NCBI RefSeq assembly: GCF_932276165.1
Contig: NC_063987.1
Span: 9,672,001-9,736,000 of the forward strand
Direction: 5' to 3'
DNA length: 64,000 bases
DNA from: Plutella xylostella
Lineage: Eukaryota > Arthropoda > Insecta > Lepidoptera > Plutellidae
Positions 19,371-31,805 of the stretch are shown here, piece after piece (within the stretch, counting starts at the first letter, position 1; every line of letters begins with the position of its first letter). The position numbers were made by a program, and so were the translations under genes. The notes beneath the pieces are model-generated. The model had not been told where the DNA came from. It searched no databases and was given only the letters and a program-made list of their open reading frames with translations.

Positions 19371-22080
19371 AGGCTTTTCTTAAGGATTAAACACGAACTA
19401 ACAGGCTAAAAACTACATATCCTACCACCAACATTAGACCAGCCGTGCATGTTTCGGTCTAATGACGTAGAAGTAAGTCGGTAATGTTTGCCAAGAGATT
19501 AGGCCGTGCTAGCGGGCTAATGCATGGTGGCGCCATCTAGCTGTGGGTTTCGGATTTGCGACTGTCAGCTAAGCAGGGGTTGGTTTTTGTGCATTTGATG
19601 ACATCGCGTAAATTTTTTAACACCTAAAATTTAACGGCTGGCGGTTAATCCATCTAGGATATACAAATGGGTTTGTGTCTGTCTTTACTTTTAATGTCAG
19701 ATTCGTCCCAACTAGATCTAAGAATTCTGCATTTCATAAATATGTGGCTTTAAAAATTTACAGAAATAATAAACAAATTTTGATACCTATACTCAAATAT
19801 CCGATACAATGTCACCCAATTCGGAATACAACACACAGTACAAACTCAAATCTTTACCCACAGAAAACGATTTTTCGAGTCACTTTACGTACCTATATAT
19901 TTTATTCCAAAATATAAGTCGGAAACCTTGTTACTCATATTTTAACGACGGCTCCACTAAAGGCTCCGTCACAAAGGCTCATATTTTCTGGGTCCTAAGT
20001 CCCTCTGTCAGTTTTAACCCTTCGTGCGTAACTAATGCACTCGCTAGTCGCCAGCTCGACTAGATAAACGACCACTTTTTGCTCACTTCGCAAAATGCTA
20101 ACACATTTAAGGGTTAAAAAGTGCAGAAACTAACTGTTGATTTTAGTCTTCGTAGATATTCGGTTTAAAGGGATACCTAAACCCGATGCGATGCTCACAT
20201 GAAAGAAACACAGCAATATAGCATTGCATACATGTTTTTGTTTGTTTCTTCCATAAGCTTTGTACATAATACTCCTGTCTTTATCGCCATCTACAAGAAA
20301 CTTGAACTAACCATATTACTAACTCGACAATCTCATCAACAAACAAAACACGCGCGCCAAACAGTGCCACTCCCATCGACAAAGCCGGTATTCCTGAAAC
20401 GAAAGGGCAATTCAATGAATTTAGTGGCAATAAGTTGCGGTGCAACACCCGGCTGCATATTGCCGGAAGGAGCCGGCCGTTTCTCAAAGAGCCCGGTTGT
20501 ATGCGCGTCACGTGACATGGCGGCGGCTGTCGCGTGTGGCAGTCAGAGCGCGATTTTCAGCGCTCCGAGGATTTCCCGGTTGGTTGATATATTTGAAGGT
20601 TAATTGAAGCTGAAATTTGAAATGAAATAAGTTGCCGGTTTTAAGTTTGTGTGTGAGCTGAATAAAACTGAGTTTAGAAGCAGTTTAAATGGAATATAGT
20701 CTGCCTTTAATTTTTAATGTAATATGACAGCCAATAGTAGATTGATACTGATACCGAAATATTTTTGCCAGTAATTTGATTTAAACTGTCCTCTATGATG
20801 TAAACATTCCTCTTTCCACTGAATCTCATGAAAAAAATAAACGTTTCTGCCAAAAAAAACTCACGCATGGTGATGCACTGTTCAGTATTCTGCGCATACA
20901 TTGCCGGGGGCGTGTGCGCTCGCCGAGTTATGTCCGGCACTTACCGAGCAATGTACACCGAATTTGTGATTGCGCTCGTGCGGTGCCGTTTAGCTTGCGT
21001 TTTTTTACTGCGGAGGCGGTTCTTGAGATACTAGTTGAGATGTTAAAATAGTTAAGTGTACCTACTTTATCTCTCCAATGATTATTTTCAGATTAGTTTA
21101 GAGTTTAGACCTACTTAAATGATTATAGGTATTCAGAAATATTTTGAAACATGTACTAATTGAACCGTGTAAAATTTTTTATCGGGCTGCGTATTTTTCT
21201 GATGATAGAAATAAGCTAAAGCAAAAAACCTGTTCTTTATGTCTAAGTTTGAGGCATCTTAAAGTGATTGTAGCGAAAAGCTCTGTAAATTTACCAACAG
21301 ACAAACATAGGTATACAAACGTTAATAACTTATAACCTTAATATTTTCTCTCAGTTTCACCGTTCAGCTAATCGTTAGTTAATCGGGCACGTGCTTTATC
21401 TCGGTTTAATCTTCGCATGTTATTATTTTACGAGGATATCTGCCCGTTATCTGGAGCTTAAACAGCTTGCAGTCGTGCCCAAGTTATTGATAGTTGAACG
21501 TAAATAATCCCTGTTTAGTCACGCTGGACGTGATTTCATACTTAATACTCAGACTTAAAAAAAATACTTTACAGGTATTTACTGTAGTGAAAAAGATGGT
21601 AGATTATGTAAGTACTAAAAAAAAAACAAAACATAAAATAATTATTTATAGTAAAAAAATACCTATTTAGAGTAATTTTTACGACTCAACTCAAAAACAA
21701 TCCATCAACCGAAATACTTTTTTCTCTATGCCTCCTCTTGTACCACCTATCACTTTCTTCTCAATATCGAAAACTGGTACGTACATAATACTATTAGCTT
21801 CAAGACCTCTAATATCAAAGATAACAAATGAGTAAACATATCTGACGACGTCGCGACATGTTGACACCTAACTCGACGCGTCACATTACAGATTCCACCA
21901 ACTAAACCCGGGATTAATTAGCGATTGATCCGGGTGTAGTGGTGACAGCGGCCCCGCAGAGCGCGGAGTGTGCTTTAACTAACAAATTACTATCGTAGTT
22001 ATAGAGAGATTCATATACCTACCTAGAATATTGTGTGTTATATTATTATCAAGATATTTAGTAATTACGTGCAGTAAAAA
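19371..22080. other. No gene; GC-rich patches at 20340-20590 and 21840-21970
   Basis: The open frame of 134 codons near 20199-20603 overlaps open frames on the other strand and looks like a composition effect of the GC-rich patch. The patch at 21840-21970 contains a hairpin ACCCGG/CCGGGT around TTAATTAGCGATTGAT, with homeodomain-type TAAT cores. Either patch could be conserved regulatory DNA, but this is untested. Confidence 0.45.
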
Positions 22081-22246
22081 AGTTTAAGTGAGAAAAGCAC
22101 CAAATTACTCCTTAACGATATAAATAACTAAGTCAGCAATATTTTAGTACATTTAACGGTGCATCAGAAAAAAAAACGTAGGTTTAAAAGTTTTAAAAAA
22201 TTGGAACCATTTGAAAGTAGGACTGTTTCTTTGCTCGTGAGTGTAT
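22081..22246 (+). mobile_element. MITE-R copy at 22.1 kb
   Basis: Shares AAAAGCACCAAATTACTCCT at the left and a right end finishing CTTTGCTCGTGAGTGTA with the other MITE-R copies. The left TIR is eroded. Confidence 0.65.
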
Positions 22247-22348
22247 TTAAAAGCATTTAAATCTATTGCTATATATTTATATATTTTATTTATTTTATAT
22301 ATTTTTCTGCCACTAAACTGTAAAAAACAAGCCAGCAATACATTTAAA

Positions 22349-22765
22349 TAATAATAATAATATAATAATAATTTATTTATTTTTCAACCAACATGGATCA
22401 AAGTGTTAGTAATACATGTACAAGAACAATCACACGACTTAGACATCTATTGTTAGTATAAAAAAAATATAAAAGTATAAATGCCTACGTTTAAATTTTT
22501 GGTGCAAGACACCCTTAATGTGGGAACCTAAAACAATAATAATATCTTCGGAGAGCTCCCTAGTACCCTCCCAGGCACCCCCATTAACCCACGGGAGGAT
22601 ATCGACAGCCGCAACGGATGGCTCTCGGACACACCTCTTTCAGGTCATTTGAATAGAGCTAGTCTAGCTCCGGGTCGTTTGTCTAGATTTTTATAAAACC
22701 GCATACGAGAATAGGTTGAGTGTGTTCCCGTGTAGTTCCGCCAGCGGTGCCGGTTTGGACAGAGA
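22349..22765 (-). mobile_element. Probable non-LTR retrotransposon 3' end
   Basis: Read on the minus strand, a 400-bp non-coding tract (GCTGGCGGAACTACACGGG, CGAGAGCCATCCGTTGCGG, TGGGTTAATGGGGGTGCC) ends in an A/T-rich tail at 22349-22385. GC-rich sequence with a tail of this kind inside AT-rich DNA fits a LINE 3' UTR. The clade cannot be stated. Confidence 0.4.
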
Positions 22766-23039
22766 TATATCGGTGAATACAGGTGCAAATACTTTCTTAG
22801 GAAATGGATAGCTATTTCTGGGGTGTTTTATTGAGAGTTCATTTTGGAAGGAACTCAGTGCCAACTTGGTTGGAGCAGAATATAAACACGCTTCAGATAG
22901 ATAAACAATATAATTTTATAACAACTCTTTTTGGTCGCAATGGTTAAAAATTTACAGGCTGTTTAAATTTAAATCAACTTCGGTAACAATAGGCCCTCAA
23001 AATCAATCGCCGGTGCACCAAAGAGGATATAATCACTAC

Positions 23040-23180
23040 GTGGCTACCACAGAGGTAATTGCTATTTAACCGGCTAGTTCAATATCGGTTATCGGTAACC
23101 GGTAATGGCGTGATCTAGCCGGATCCAGCCGCTCGATCCGGATAATATCGGTTAGCACCGGTATGGATATTGCAACGGTA
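23040..23180. promoter_or_regulatory. Cluster of CCGGTT/CCGGAT words
   Basis: About 110 bp carries ATCGGTTATCGGTAACCGGT, GCCGGATCCAGCC, ATCCGGATAA and ATCGGTTAGCACCGGTA. Repeated ACCGGT/AACCGG cores resemble the published Grainyhead/CP2 consensus. Function is inferred only. Confidence 0.3.
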
Positions 23181-23489
23181 ATTGTTTGACGGGTGTTTTC
23201 TGGTTTTAGAGTGCCGTTAGGATCTTATTAAGTTGTTACAGGATAAAATCGTAAAGGATATTAGTTCTTTCAGTAGAATTCTACTTCTTGTATAATAAAA
23301 TTTCTCTCCTCCGAGGTAGTCTGGAAGAAATTACTCTTAGTAATAAGGCCGCCATTTGTACCGTCTCGTCTATGTTGAACATTTCCCTGGGTAATTTCTG
23401 TCTGTGTGTGCAATAAAGAATGATCTATCTATTTACTCTTGAATTTAGTTTCCTGTGGATGACATTTAAAAATAAATGCTTGTGCCAAT

Positions 23490-23690
23490 AAGTGTTTCGC
23501 AATTCCGAAAACCGGAGCCGCCACCGCTAAATCCCGCTCTCGCGTAGTTTGTTAACATTTTGACCCGGCCGCGGCTTAACCTGTCGGTCCCGGATTATCC
23601 GGGTCGACGAAACACCGGTGACCGGCCGTAAGTCTATTGTCCCGGTCGGATTTGATTGGACGCAACGAGTGGTAGACAAATAGAACATTT
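23490..23690. other. CpG-rich islet
   Basis: GC-rich block with AACCGGAGCCG, GGCCGCGGCT, TCCCGGATTATCCGGG (imperfect palindrome) and ACACCGGTGACCGGCC in AT-rich surroundings. No coding frame is convincing. It is a possible regulatory element. Confidence 0.35.
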
Positions 23691-23987
23691 GTCTAACAAC
23701 TTATTTTGGGTAGCAATCATCGGTTTATCTGTGAGAGTCCGGAAATGTGAATTGAAAAATCATCAAATAATACTCAATATACGACATAATAAAAGATAAA
23801 TTGCTATTAATCCTTAGCTTAGAAAATATGCAAAGATTGATGTAATCGCTTTTATGTTTTAATGTATTATATAGTCACAATATACTCGTAGTTAAGCCAT
23901 GATAAGAATGAGGTAAGTACCTACCTACATTGATTTTTGTACAGAAACACAAACTTACTTTTCCCATGATTTCCAAAGGGTACATAT

Positions 23988-24855
23988 GTCGCAGGCATTT
24001 TGTAAGATCTCGCCGTTTACAAACGGCGTCGTCATTTTACAAACGCTCGCTGTTTTGTAATATGCCGAAGGCAAAATGTATATTGCCGTGTCATTTTATA
24101 GTATGCCACAACATTTCATTCACAATCCATACGCCGTTTACATAATGCCGCGGCAAATTGAAGAATTTAGTTCTGGTTCTTACCACGCGCGGCGCTTTTG
24201 ATCACAACAACAAAAATGGAATCAAGTAGTGGTTCTGTGACTCAATAAATACTTAAAACAGTGCAAATATTACGAGTGTAGAAGCATTTTCACCAAATAA
24301 TTGTGACTTTAAAGTCATTTATTATAGTGCAGGAGCAGTAAAAAGGCCGTAGACAAACGACAAAGTTTTTGAGGTTATCCCGCACCTAAAAACTACTACG
24401 TTATCCATAGATCCCGGTGTACGGAGGACACATGCAGGATATTAATTTAGAGCTTCATAAATTGTTTAGTAAAGGGTTTAGCGTTTTCCTAAGTTTAGTG
24501 CATTCGGGCACCAGTGTTTGTTTTTATCTGGAAATGCCTAGGTTTATTGTTGTGTATAAATAAGTACGTATTTATTTAAATGTATCTTTTTATTAAATAT
24601 TTAAACTTATGAAGTACCTGCTTAGAAAACAAAAGTAAAAAGTCTTACTTGAAATTCTGAAATAAAGTCCGATTTTTCCATTTGTTCAAAGTTCAAACTG
24701 TGTTTTATCATGGTCACCCTAAAACTGCAATTAACGTCGAAAACAGAACGATTGAACGAGTTATCAATATGCCTTCGGCAAATTACAAAACAGCGAGCGT
24801 TTGTAAAATGACGACGCCGTTTGTAAACGGCGAGATCTTACAAAATGCCTGCGAC
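23988..24855. mobile_element. 868-bp element with 86-bp terminal inverted repeats
   Basis: Bases 23988-24073 are the reverse complement of 24770-24855 with a single mismatch. The termini begin GTCGCAGGCATTTTGTAAG. ACATAT occurs directly outside both ends (23982-23987, 24856-24861) and is probably a 6-bp target duplication. Each repeat contains an internal palindrome CGCCGTTTACAAACGGCG and repeated CATTTTGTAA/CATTTTACAA words, and the left side continues with more such words to about 24155. No protein is encoded, so this would be a non-autonomous DNA transposon or fold-back element. The near-identity of its arms suggests recent origin or gene conversion. I do not recognise the superfamily. Confidence 0.8.
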
Positions 24856-24865
24856 ACATATAAGT

Positions 24866-25955
24866 ACATACGTATGATAATTATAGGCAACATTTAAGCC
24901 ACGCTTAAACTGCACCGCCGTACGAAGTGCTGGGGCCACAAAATTAATCACACATGGGCAGTTAACCGTCGTTTAGGGTTTAGCGCGCGCCGTACGTATT
25001 ACGATAATCGGCTCAAATTGACGATTTCAATTACAGCGGGTGTGAGCGGCGCGACGCTCAGTTAACTTTAACTAGAGTTGGTAAAACTTGCCCTCAAACT
25101 TTAGATACCTATTTGAGTTTATGACATATTTTTTTAATAGCTTCTTGGAAAACTACAGATAACTGTGAGTTTTTTTAGACTTATTTAATTTATAAAGAAA
25201 TCCCTAAAGAATTAAACAATCCTTCAATGACTTATTATTAGGGCAACATCGTTATTTGACACTATAATAATTACTGATTCAGGGCAGATCAGAATCGATT
25301 AAAACCCTTACAGCCACTCATTTGAGAAGGTACATACTATAAACATTATTCAAGATGTGGCCAAGTTGTAAGCCGAAAATCGGTTTAACGCCGCTAAAGA
25401 CGGTACCTCGAACATTAACCGGCAGATCACGGCGTCATCCAACCACTCTGATCCTATTGGATCTAATTAGAAATGTTTCCCAGACGACAGCCATTTAGCG
25501 TATAACCTCCAAAAAACTTAAACTTGTTTAAAACGGATGGTTGTTAAGAACGGTGTTAGTGGGCTTATTTGCAAGGCGTTTGACAGGATCTTGGCAGCGG
25601 TATGTGTTTGGTAAGGTCTTTAAGGTTTACAAGTAGGACAACCATGAGGTTTACTCGTAGAAGGATCCGCTATTGCTGAATCGACCGTCATAGTCAGCCT
25701 CCATAGGAACTGACTCCTAACTAAACTTGGAACCAAAATTTATCGGGATCGACCATACCTAGGTATCATAATGCAAAACTTCCTATTATAATTGCACTCT
25801 TACGCCACAAGACTTACGAAGCCTAATTGTATAGCCAGTACCTAAAGTACTATGTATAGGGTTGGTTCAGCTGCCTTTTCATTGAATTAGCGGAGAGAAT
25901 ATTCAAGTTTGTGTTAATAGAATGTAGATGGCGCTAACTGTGAAATTTAAATGAA
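24866..25955. other. No gene seen
   Basis: Contains a GC-rich patch near 24900-25070 (GTTTAGCGCGCGCCGTACG). No domain, repeat or RNA gene is recognised. Confidence 0.5.
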
Positions 25956-25965
25956 TCTTTGCTGA

Positions 25966-26255
25966 CGACCGAATGGCGTAGTGGTTAGTGAGACGACCGA
26001 ATGGCGTAGTGGTTAGTGACCCTGACTACTGAGCTGATGGTCCCGGGTTCGATTCCCGGCTGGGGCAAATATTTGTTTAAACACAGATATTTGTTCTCGG
26101 GTCTTGGATGTGCCCGTTAAATGGCAATAGGCCTGCCCCCTATTACATTGGGACTAACATAACACTCTGGCGAAAAGTGGGTGCAGCAATGCACCTCTGC
26201 CTACCCCGCAAAGGAGTACATTAGTACAAGGCGTTTGTGCGTGTTTTTCTTTTTT
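25966..26255 (+). mobile_element. SINE-B copy with duplicated 5' head
   Basis: Full-length copy flanked by TCTTTGCTGA at 25956-25965 and 26256-26265. The first ~28 bases (CGACCGAATGGCGTAGTGGT and following) occur twice in tandem, so the A-box region is doubled. The B box GGTTCGATTCC is intact. Confidence 0.92.
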
Positions 26256-26265
26256 TCTTTGCTGA

Positions 26266-27350
26266 AAACTGCCTGGTTACAGGCTCGTGCGAGATATAGT
26301 ACATGGTGACAGATAAGCACAGTACCTATATAAGTAAAAATAAAGCATGCAGGAGCAGTGAAAAAGTTGATTTTTCAGAAAATAATCAATTTATAGAAAA
26401 AAATAACTTCATAGCCCTTAACTAATTGAGACCTCCCACTTCGTTCAATGCGGAAAATACATCTCATTCAAGCATTGGGATTGTGACCGGTACATTATTG
26501 GTATTTCTTTATTTGCTAATCCTTCCACCACTACTTCTCATATCAACAGTGCGAGCTAAGGAAGTCAAATAGACAGTCACACTAGAGTAAACGGCGACTG
26601 TCGGATTGCATTGAGACAATACGCTAATACGCTCACTACGCTCACTACGCTCCCAGCTGCGTCTTCCGAACAATGCTGGGACGAGATGCACATTTGCGCT
26701 TCAGAGATTTTGTCTAAATACACAAATGTACTTACTTGTCTGAGTATACATTGTGTTCATGATGTACTGTCAGCAAAATAGATATGTGTCCAGAAATAAT
26801 ACTTGAATTTATAGGTTACATAAAAAATATTTGTATAGTCAATTAGAGCGTCTGTGTATGTATCGAATACATAATATTATTCAACTGATATCCTAGTAGG
26901 TAACTCTCAAGTTATTTTTTGCTGACTTTAGTTGAGTGTATTACAATTTCTTTTACTGAACAAGACTGAGAAGCAAATATTTGTAAGGTTGTTATTAGTA
27001 TAAAAAATGTTATTGTTTTTAAAAAAGTGTGCTTTGTAAGTTACATTATTTTACGGAAAAATCTGAAAGCAATTATTTTCAGATAGTTACGGTGTATAAC
27101 ACTTTATCATTATTAACATAATAGAATCTATTAAATAATGCAATACAGTCACAATTTAAGAGTTAAGCTGCATTTATGAAGACACTATAATCTACCATTT
27201 GCTAGTTCCCTCTTCGAACACAATACAATAAGTAAAAGCGCATTATTTCATTGTCGCAACACAGACCGCCGCCATATTCAAGACCTAGGTAAGTTGTTCT
27301 CTTCGTTTTTATCTTGTAAAAATACTGAGTAGGTACCTAAATACATTAAC
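26266..27350. other. No gene seen
   Basis: AT-rich DNA. A short tandem CTCACTACG/CTCACTACGCTC is at about 26630-26655. A 60-codon minus-strand open frame here has no recognisable features. Confidence 0.5.
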
Positions 27351-27567
27351 GAGAGTTATGAGCAATAAAAAAGTTCCAGTTACAAAATATCGACACCAAA
27401 TGATTTGAAAAACTTAAATTTTGAGTTTGATCATACGAGTTATACATATTTACGTTTCAAGTTCGTAATATTCTAATGAGCTGTTGAGTATGCTTCAATG
27501 CTGCACACGGAGTCTTTAAACTGTTCTTTTCCGTTCACTGGAACTTTTTAATTGCTCGTGAGTGTAT
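27351..27567 (-). mobile_element. MITE-R copy at 27.4 kb
   Basis: The ends ATGAGCAATAAAAAAGTTCC and GGAACTTTTTAATTGCTCGT are mutual inverse complements and match the other MITE-R termini. The internal CGACACCAAATGA places it in inverse orientation to the 52.5-kb copy. Confidence 0.7.
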
Positions 27568-28361
27568 AATAATATCTTCTAGCAGTATTATGACAGCTAT
27601 CTAAATTAATGTTCCCGTTACGGAATGCAATTCCAAGATCCCAATATCTCTGCACATTCCAGAATACTGGCGTTCGCAGTTTACGAGTCTATTTGCATCC
27701 GTCGCAGCTGCGCGGGTTTAAACTAAGTTTAGAGAGCTCCAGTTAAGTGTGGGGAGGATTAAGCGTGCGGTGCAACTGGCCCCAAAGGTTTTATAACGTG
27801 CGATGTAAGTATTGATTTTTCCGTATTGGTATTATGTTGTTTAATACATTGAGACTTATAAAATGGTTAAGGTTATGTTTTATATCTACGTTAAGTAATA
27901 GGTTTTTACGAGTCTGAGTCAAGTAGGTACCTATTTGTCGTATCGTTTGAGATTGTTACTGTCATTTAGTGACTTCGAATAAAGGAGAAGGTTTTCAATT
28001 CGTCTGTAATTTTATTTAAACGTTCGCTTAAACAAAACTAGGAACACATATTATCTATGTTAAATGTCCGATAAACCTGGTTTTACAGACCGCCAATGTT
28101 TGAATGTTGTTTGAATAGATAGGCGGTTTGTCAGTTTGACAAGGTACAAAAGCGTATAACTAATTATGGATCTGACTGTACCGGAGTGAAGTTTGTAATC
28201 AGCCCGTATAATGAGTGCTCGCGCGGACCGATCACCCCATTGTTTTTGTGTAGTCCTTATGTCAATGCTTTTAGCCCTAAATTAGCGTGCAGATAGAAAT
28301 GTTCATTTATTTTTTATGAAAGACGTAAGTATACCTAAGGGTTGTTTGTTAATTTTAATAA
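27568..28361. other. No gene seen
   Basis: AT-rich, with a small GC-rich patch at 27690-27800. No repeat family of this window is recognised in it. Confidence 0.5.
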
Positions 28362-28371
28362 GTTTAAATGC

Positions 28372-28476
28372 TAACATAACACTCTGGCGAAAAGTGGGTG
28401 CAGCAATGCACCTCTGCCTACCACGCAAGGTACAAGTACATTAGTACAAGGCGTGAGTGCGTGTGTGTGTGTGTGT
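28372..28476 (+). mobile_element. SINE-B, 5'-truncated copy
   Basis: Only the 3' 105 bp is present, starting at TAACATAACACTCTGGCG and ending in a (GT)n tail. A perfect 10-bp duplication GTTTAAATGC flanks it (28362-28371, 28477-28486), so the truncation happened at insertion. Confidence 0.9.
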
Positions 28477-28486
28477 GTTTAAATGC

Positions 28487-31048
28487 AAAATTTTAATGTA
28501 AAGAATGGACCAAAAAATACTATCTAATTTATAAGTCACACGATAAATTTTGTAAGTATCTGTTATGAAAATAATTTCTAAATTTATTCGGTGTAAAGTT
28601 TTTTTCGAAAATTTCGTGATATTATGTTTTTTTAAGAATTTGGACAGTGAAACCTAATAAAAAATAAATATAAGATAGTGTGGCAAGTGGCTGCGTGCAT
28701 GCGGCAACCCTAGCCCGAACCCGCATTTGCGAAGAGTCCATAATCCTCGTTTATTTATATGCAAATAAAGACCGACCATCAATGAACATTTTATCACGAT
28801 AAATATAGATAAAAATAGATTTTTGGATTTTGCCTTTTAAACAATAAAATTATACAATCCTCTTATCCAAACAAGTGAGTGTCACCGTCATATCGGTTCA
28901 GTACGACGAGTCGCTCGCAATAGGGAATATGCATATAATTCAAATAAAAATCAAATATTATTTTTAATAAATCTTGTTATTTCTAAATTATTATTCCATC
29001 AATATTTTTGATTATTATTTATTTTTGAGCAAGTAAATAATTGTTGATAAGTGGAAAAAACTGCGGTAAATTCAAACTTTAGAAACGTCACGCATTTTCT
29101 TAGGGCGGATGTGACGTAAAACATAAGTAAGTATATGTCAATTTCAGAATAATCTATGCCCATAGAACTGAGCGTAGCCGAGCGTATTATTCTGCGCCGT
29201 GAAACGAAAGTGTGACGTCACACTTAGCGCGCCATCATGACGGGTGTTTATAGTGGTCGTGTCGGTAGTAAATTTTTAACTTTATTTAAGATGATTTTTT
29301 ATAATAATAAAGCAAAGTAAAGCTATTGAATAGGAATTTAAAAAAAATACATGCATATTCCCTATTAGCAATGTTACCTACCTAGTCAGTTTCCCTACTG
29401 GGAACTTCAACCATAAAACGCTCACGGATAAAGTTTATCCTTTTACTGCGTATAATGAATGTGTAAGAAACTATTTTATTAACATGTCAACAGGAAACTG
29501 AAACTTCTACAGCTCTCAAGTTATTCTTATCGTCTCTCGGAGAGTATTAAAGTGCATTTGTTTCTATATTATTAGCTTTTCTCTTCCGTTTCAGTTGAGA
29601 GAAATAAGTAAAAAGTTAGTTTTACGTTCTGAGCTGTATTCTAGTCTTTTCATAACATCCTCTGGGGTTTATTTGACACTAGGAACTAGGGTTTCAGAAA
29701 ATGTGGGTACTTTAAAATCGTGCTCACGCTTATTTTGAAAATAGAAAGTTTAAGTTAGCACGAGCACAAAATGAAAAGCACTTTTCTCAAACTAGATATT
29801 TCTGCCAAGGAGCTCTTTTAATACTCTGTCCTCAGCTTTCCTCAACCCATCACTCAATTTATAGACGAGGTTCTAAAGCTAAAGGTACTTAAATACTTTT
29901 TGGTTAGGTAAACCAAGCTTAATTTTAACCTAAATATTATTAACGATAATAACCCAAGTTAAATATGAAAGTAAATATTTTAATATGCAAAGTTAATATA
30001 CTTAGAGGGATGTAACAAGTAAAGTAAATATGCAATGCCAAGTCAGGGGCTCTTAAATGTAAATTATGCGGCCCGCGGCCTAATTTGACCCTATTCATAT
30101 CTGGCAGCGCTCATTTTAAAACGTTTGCGGGCTGCAGCAATTAATTTTATTTGTGTGTTGAAATACTGAAATGCTCCGTGTTATTTCGTTACTATACAAG
30201 TCACTGGGTGATATGCACGGATTATTTTGTTTATTAAAACTTATTTGAGAGTCTACATTACTTATTCGCATATCCTATATTTTTTAAAGTAGTGTTAAAT
30301 TTAGATTTTAAATACTTATCAATTTTTTTGCACTAACAATGTAGTTTATGTGCGAAAACTTCAATAAAGAATGTAAATGCACAAACATATCAAAAAAAAT
30401 TAATCAAAATTGATTTTGTAATAAAATAAAAAAATTTCAAGATAATAATATGTATTTAAGAGTTCTCATTGACTTGTTTCACATAATTGACCTTTGTTCA
30501 GCCCATTCCCGGGTCCCCAGCGAGAGGCCCGCTACCGGCGGGTTGGCAGCCCCTGACTCCACTGTTTGTTCAAAATTAAGGATCAACCATGTTTCAGGGG
30601 ACTCACCATTTAGTGCAATAATATTTGCATTTATATTAATTTGAGGACGCGTTCTAAACTCCATTTTGTGTTTATTTAAACTAACGGTTTTTGTAGATTT
30701 GATAGAAATGTGTTTTTTTTGTTTAAAGTAATTTACAGTAAGACTTGTATATAGTATTGAATACTGTGATACATAATAAAGTTTTATACGTATTACTATT
30801 TATTTACTGAGACATTAGGTAGGTATAGTTAGTTACTTAGCTTGTACGCGGGAATAGTTCAAGCACTGTGGTTGATCGTTATTTCACGGAGGCACGAATT
30901 CATCAGGCTTCGTCGACGTGAGTCGGCATTCGACATATTTTCATACTCAGTTCGGTATAATATGTCAGGGAATACGGGTTAAGTTACAATATAATTAGGT
31001 AAACCATAATAGTTATTATACCCATTGGAAAGGGGGTATTTATAGGAT
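28487..31048. other. No gene; CRE palindrome at 29208-29225
   Basis: AT-rich DNA. A perfect 18-bp palindrome AAGTGTGACGTCACACTT, containing the CREB/ATF consensus TGACGTCA, lies at about 29208. A degraded RTE-like tract (CTCTGTCCTCAGCTTTCCTCA, minus orientation) is at about 29825-29850. No exon is evident. Confidence 0.5.
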
Positions 31049-31058
31049 TATGTTATGA

Positions 31059-31322
31059 CGACCGAATGGCGTAGTGGTTAGTGACCCTGACTACTGAGCC
31101 GATGGTCCCGGGTTCGATTCCCGGCTGGGGCAGATATTTGTTTAAACACAGATATTTGTTCTCGGGTCTTGGATGTGCCCGTAAAATGGCAATAGGCCCG
31201 CCCCCTATTACATTGGGACTAACATAACACTCTGGCGAAAAGTGGGTGCAGCAATGCACCTCTGCCTACCCCGCAAGGGAGTACATTAGTACAAGGCGTG
31301 AGTGCGTGTTTTTTTGTGTGTG
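31059..31322 (+). mobile_element. SINE-B copy at 31.1 kb
   Basis: Full-length, close to the consensus seen at 0.95 and 26 kb, with an intact A-box-like region and B box GGTTCGATTCC. A 10-bp duplication TATGTTATGA lies at 31049-31058 and 31323-31332. Confidence 0.93.
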
Positions 31323-31487
31323 TATGTTATGAAATATATATTTTTTCCTAACACCTAACATACTTTATACCCTAATACCTACGAGTTTTTCGTTGTCTTA
31401 CAAAAATGTAAGTACTTATACAATTACTTTACTCATTAGTAAACAATTATGTATTTACCCTCTAGCTTAGTGCCGCTGTAGGTACTT

Positions 31488-31518
31488 TCGAAACATACCT
31501 GTAACAAAAAAGAATAAA
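31488..31518 (-). promoter_or_regulatory. Candidate recursive splice site (weaker)
   Basis: Minus strand reads ATTCTTTTTTGTTACAG|GTATGT, a pyrimidine-rich acceptor fused to a donor with the junction at 31499/31498. This is the layout of ratchet points in long insect introns. It could arise by chance. Confidence 0.25.
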
Positions 31519-31805
31519 CTATTCAGTATTTTTCATGAAATCACAAAAGTTGTATATGTAGTTCAAGGAAGTAAACGGACTGTACCTAAAATAATATTCC
31601 TAATACCTACATCATTATATGTATGTAAATATAGTTGTAGGTGTTGAATGTTAAAATCAATTATAATCCTATCAAGAGTATTAAAATTTACTCTCCTAGA
31701 GTCCCACACCACATACTTTGCAATAGAAACAAGTGCAAACACCAAAAAAATAAGAGCAGCCATTTTATTGTCCTTTGTAATTTCTGACACTGATGTATAA
31801 TATGA

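Noticed and set aside
20199..20603. 134-codon open frame near 20.2-20.6 kb
   Set aside because: Overlapping open frames occur on both strands in a GC-rich patch. There is no domain and no convincing splice or start context.
30479..30664. 61-codon minus-strand ORF beginning MEFRTRPQIN
   Set aside because: The composition is somewhat protein-like, but the frame is short, has no recognised motif and contains a donor-like GTGAGT. There is not enough to call a gene.
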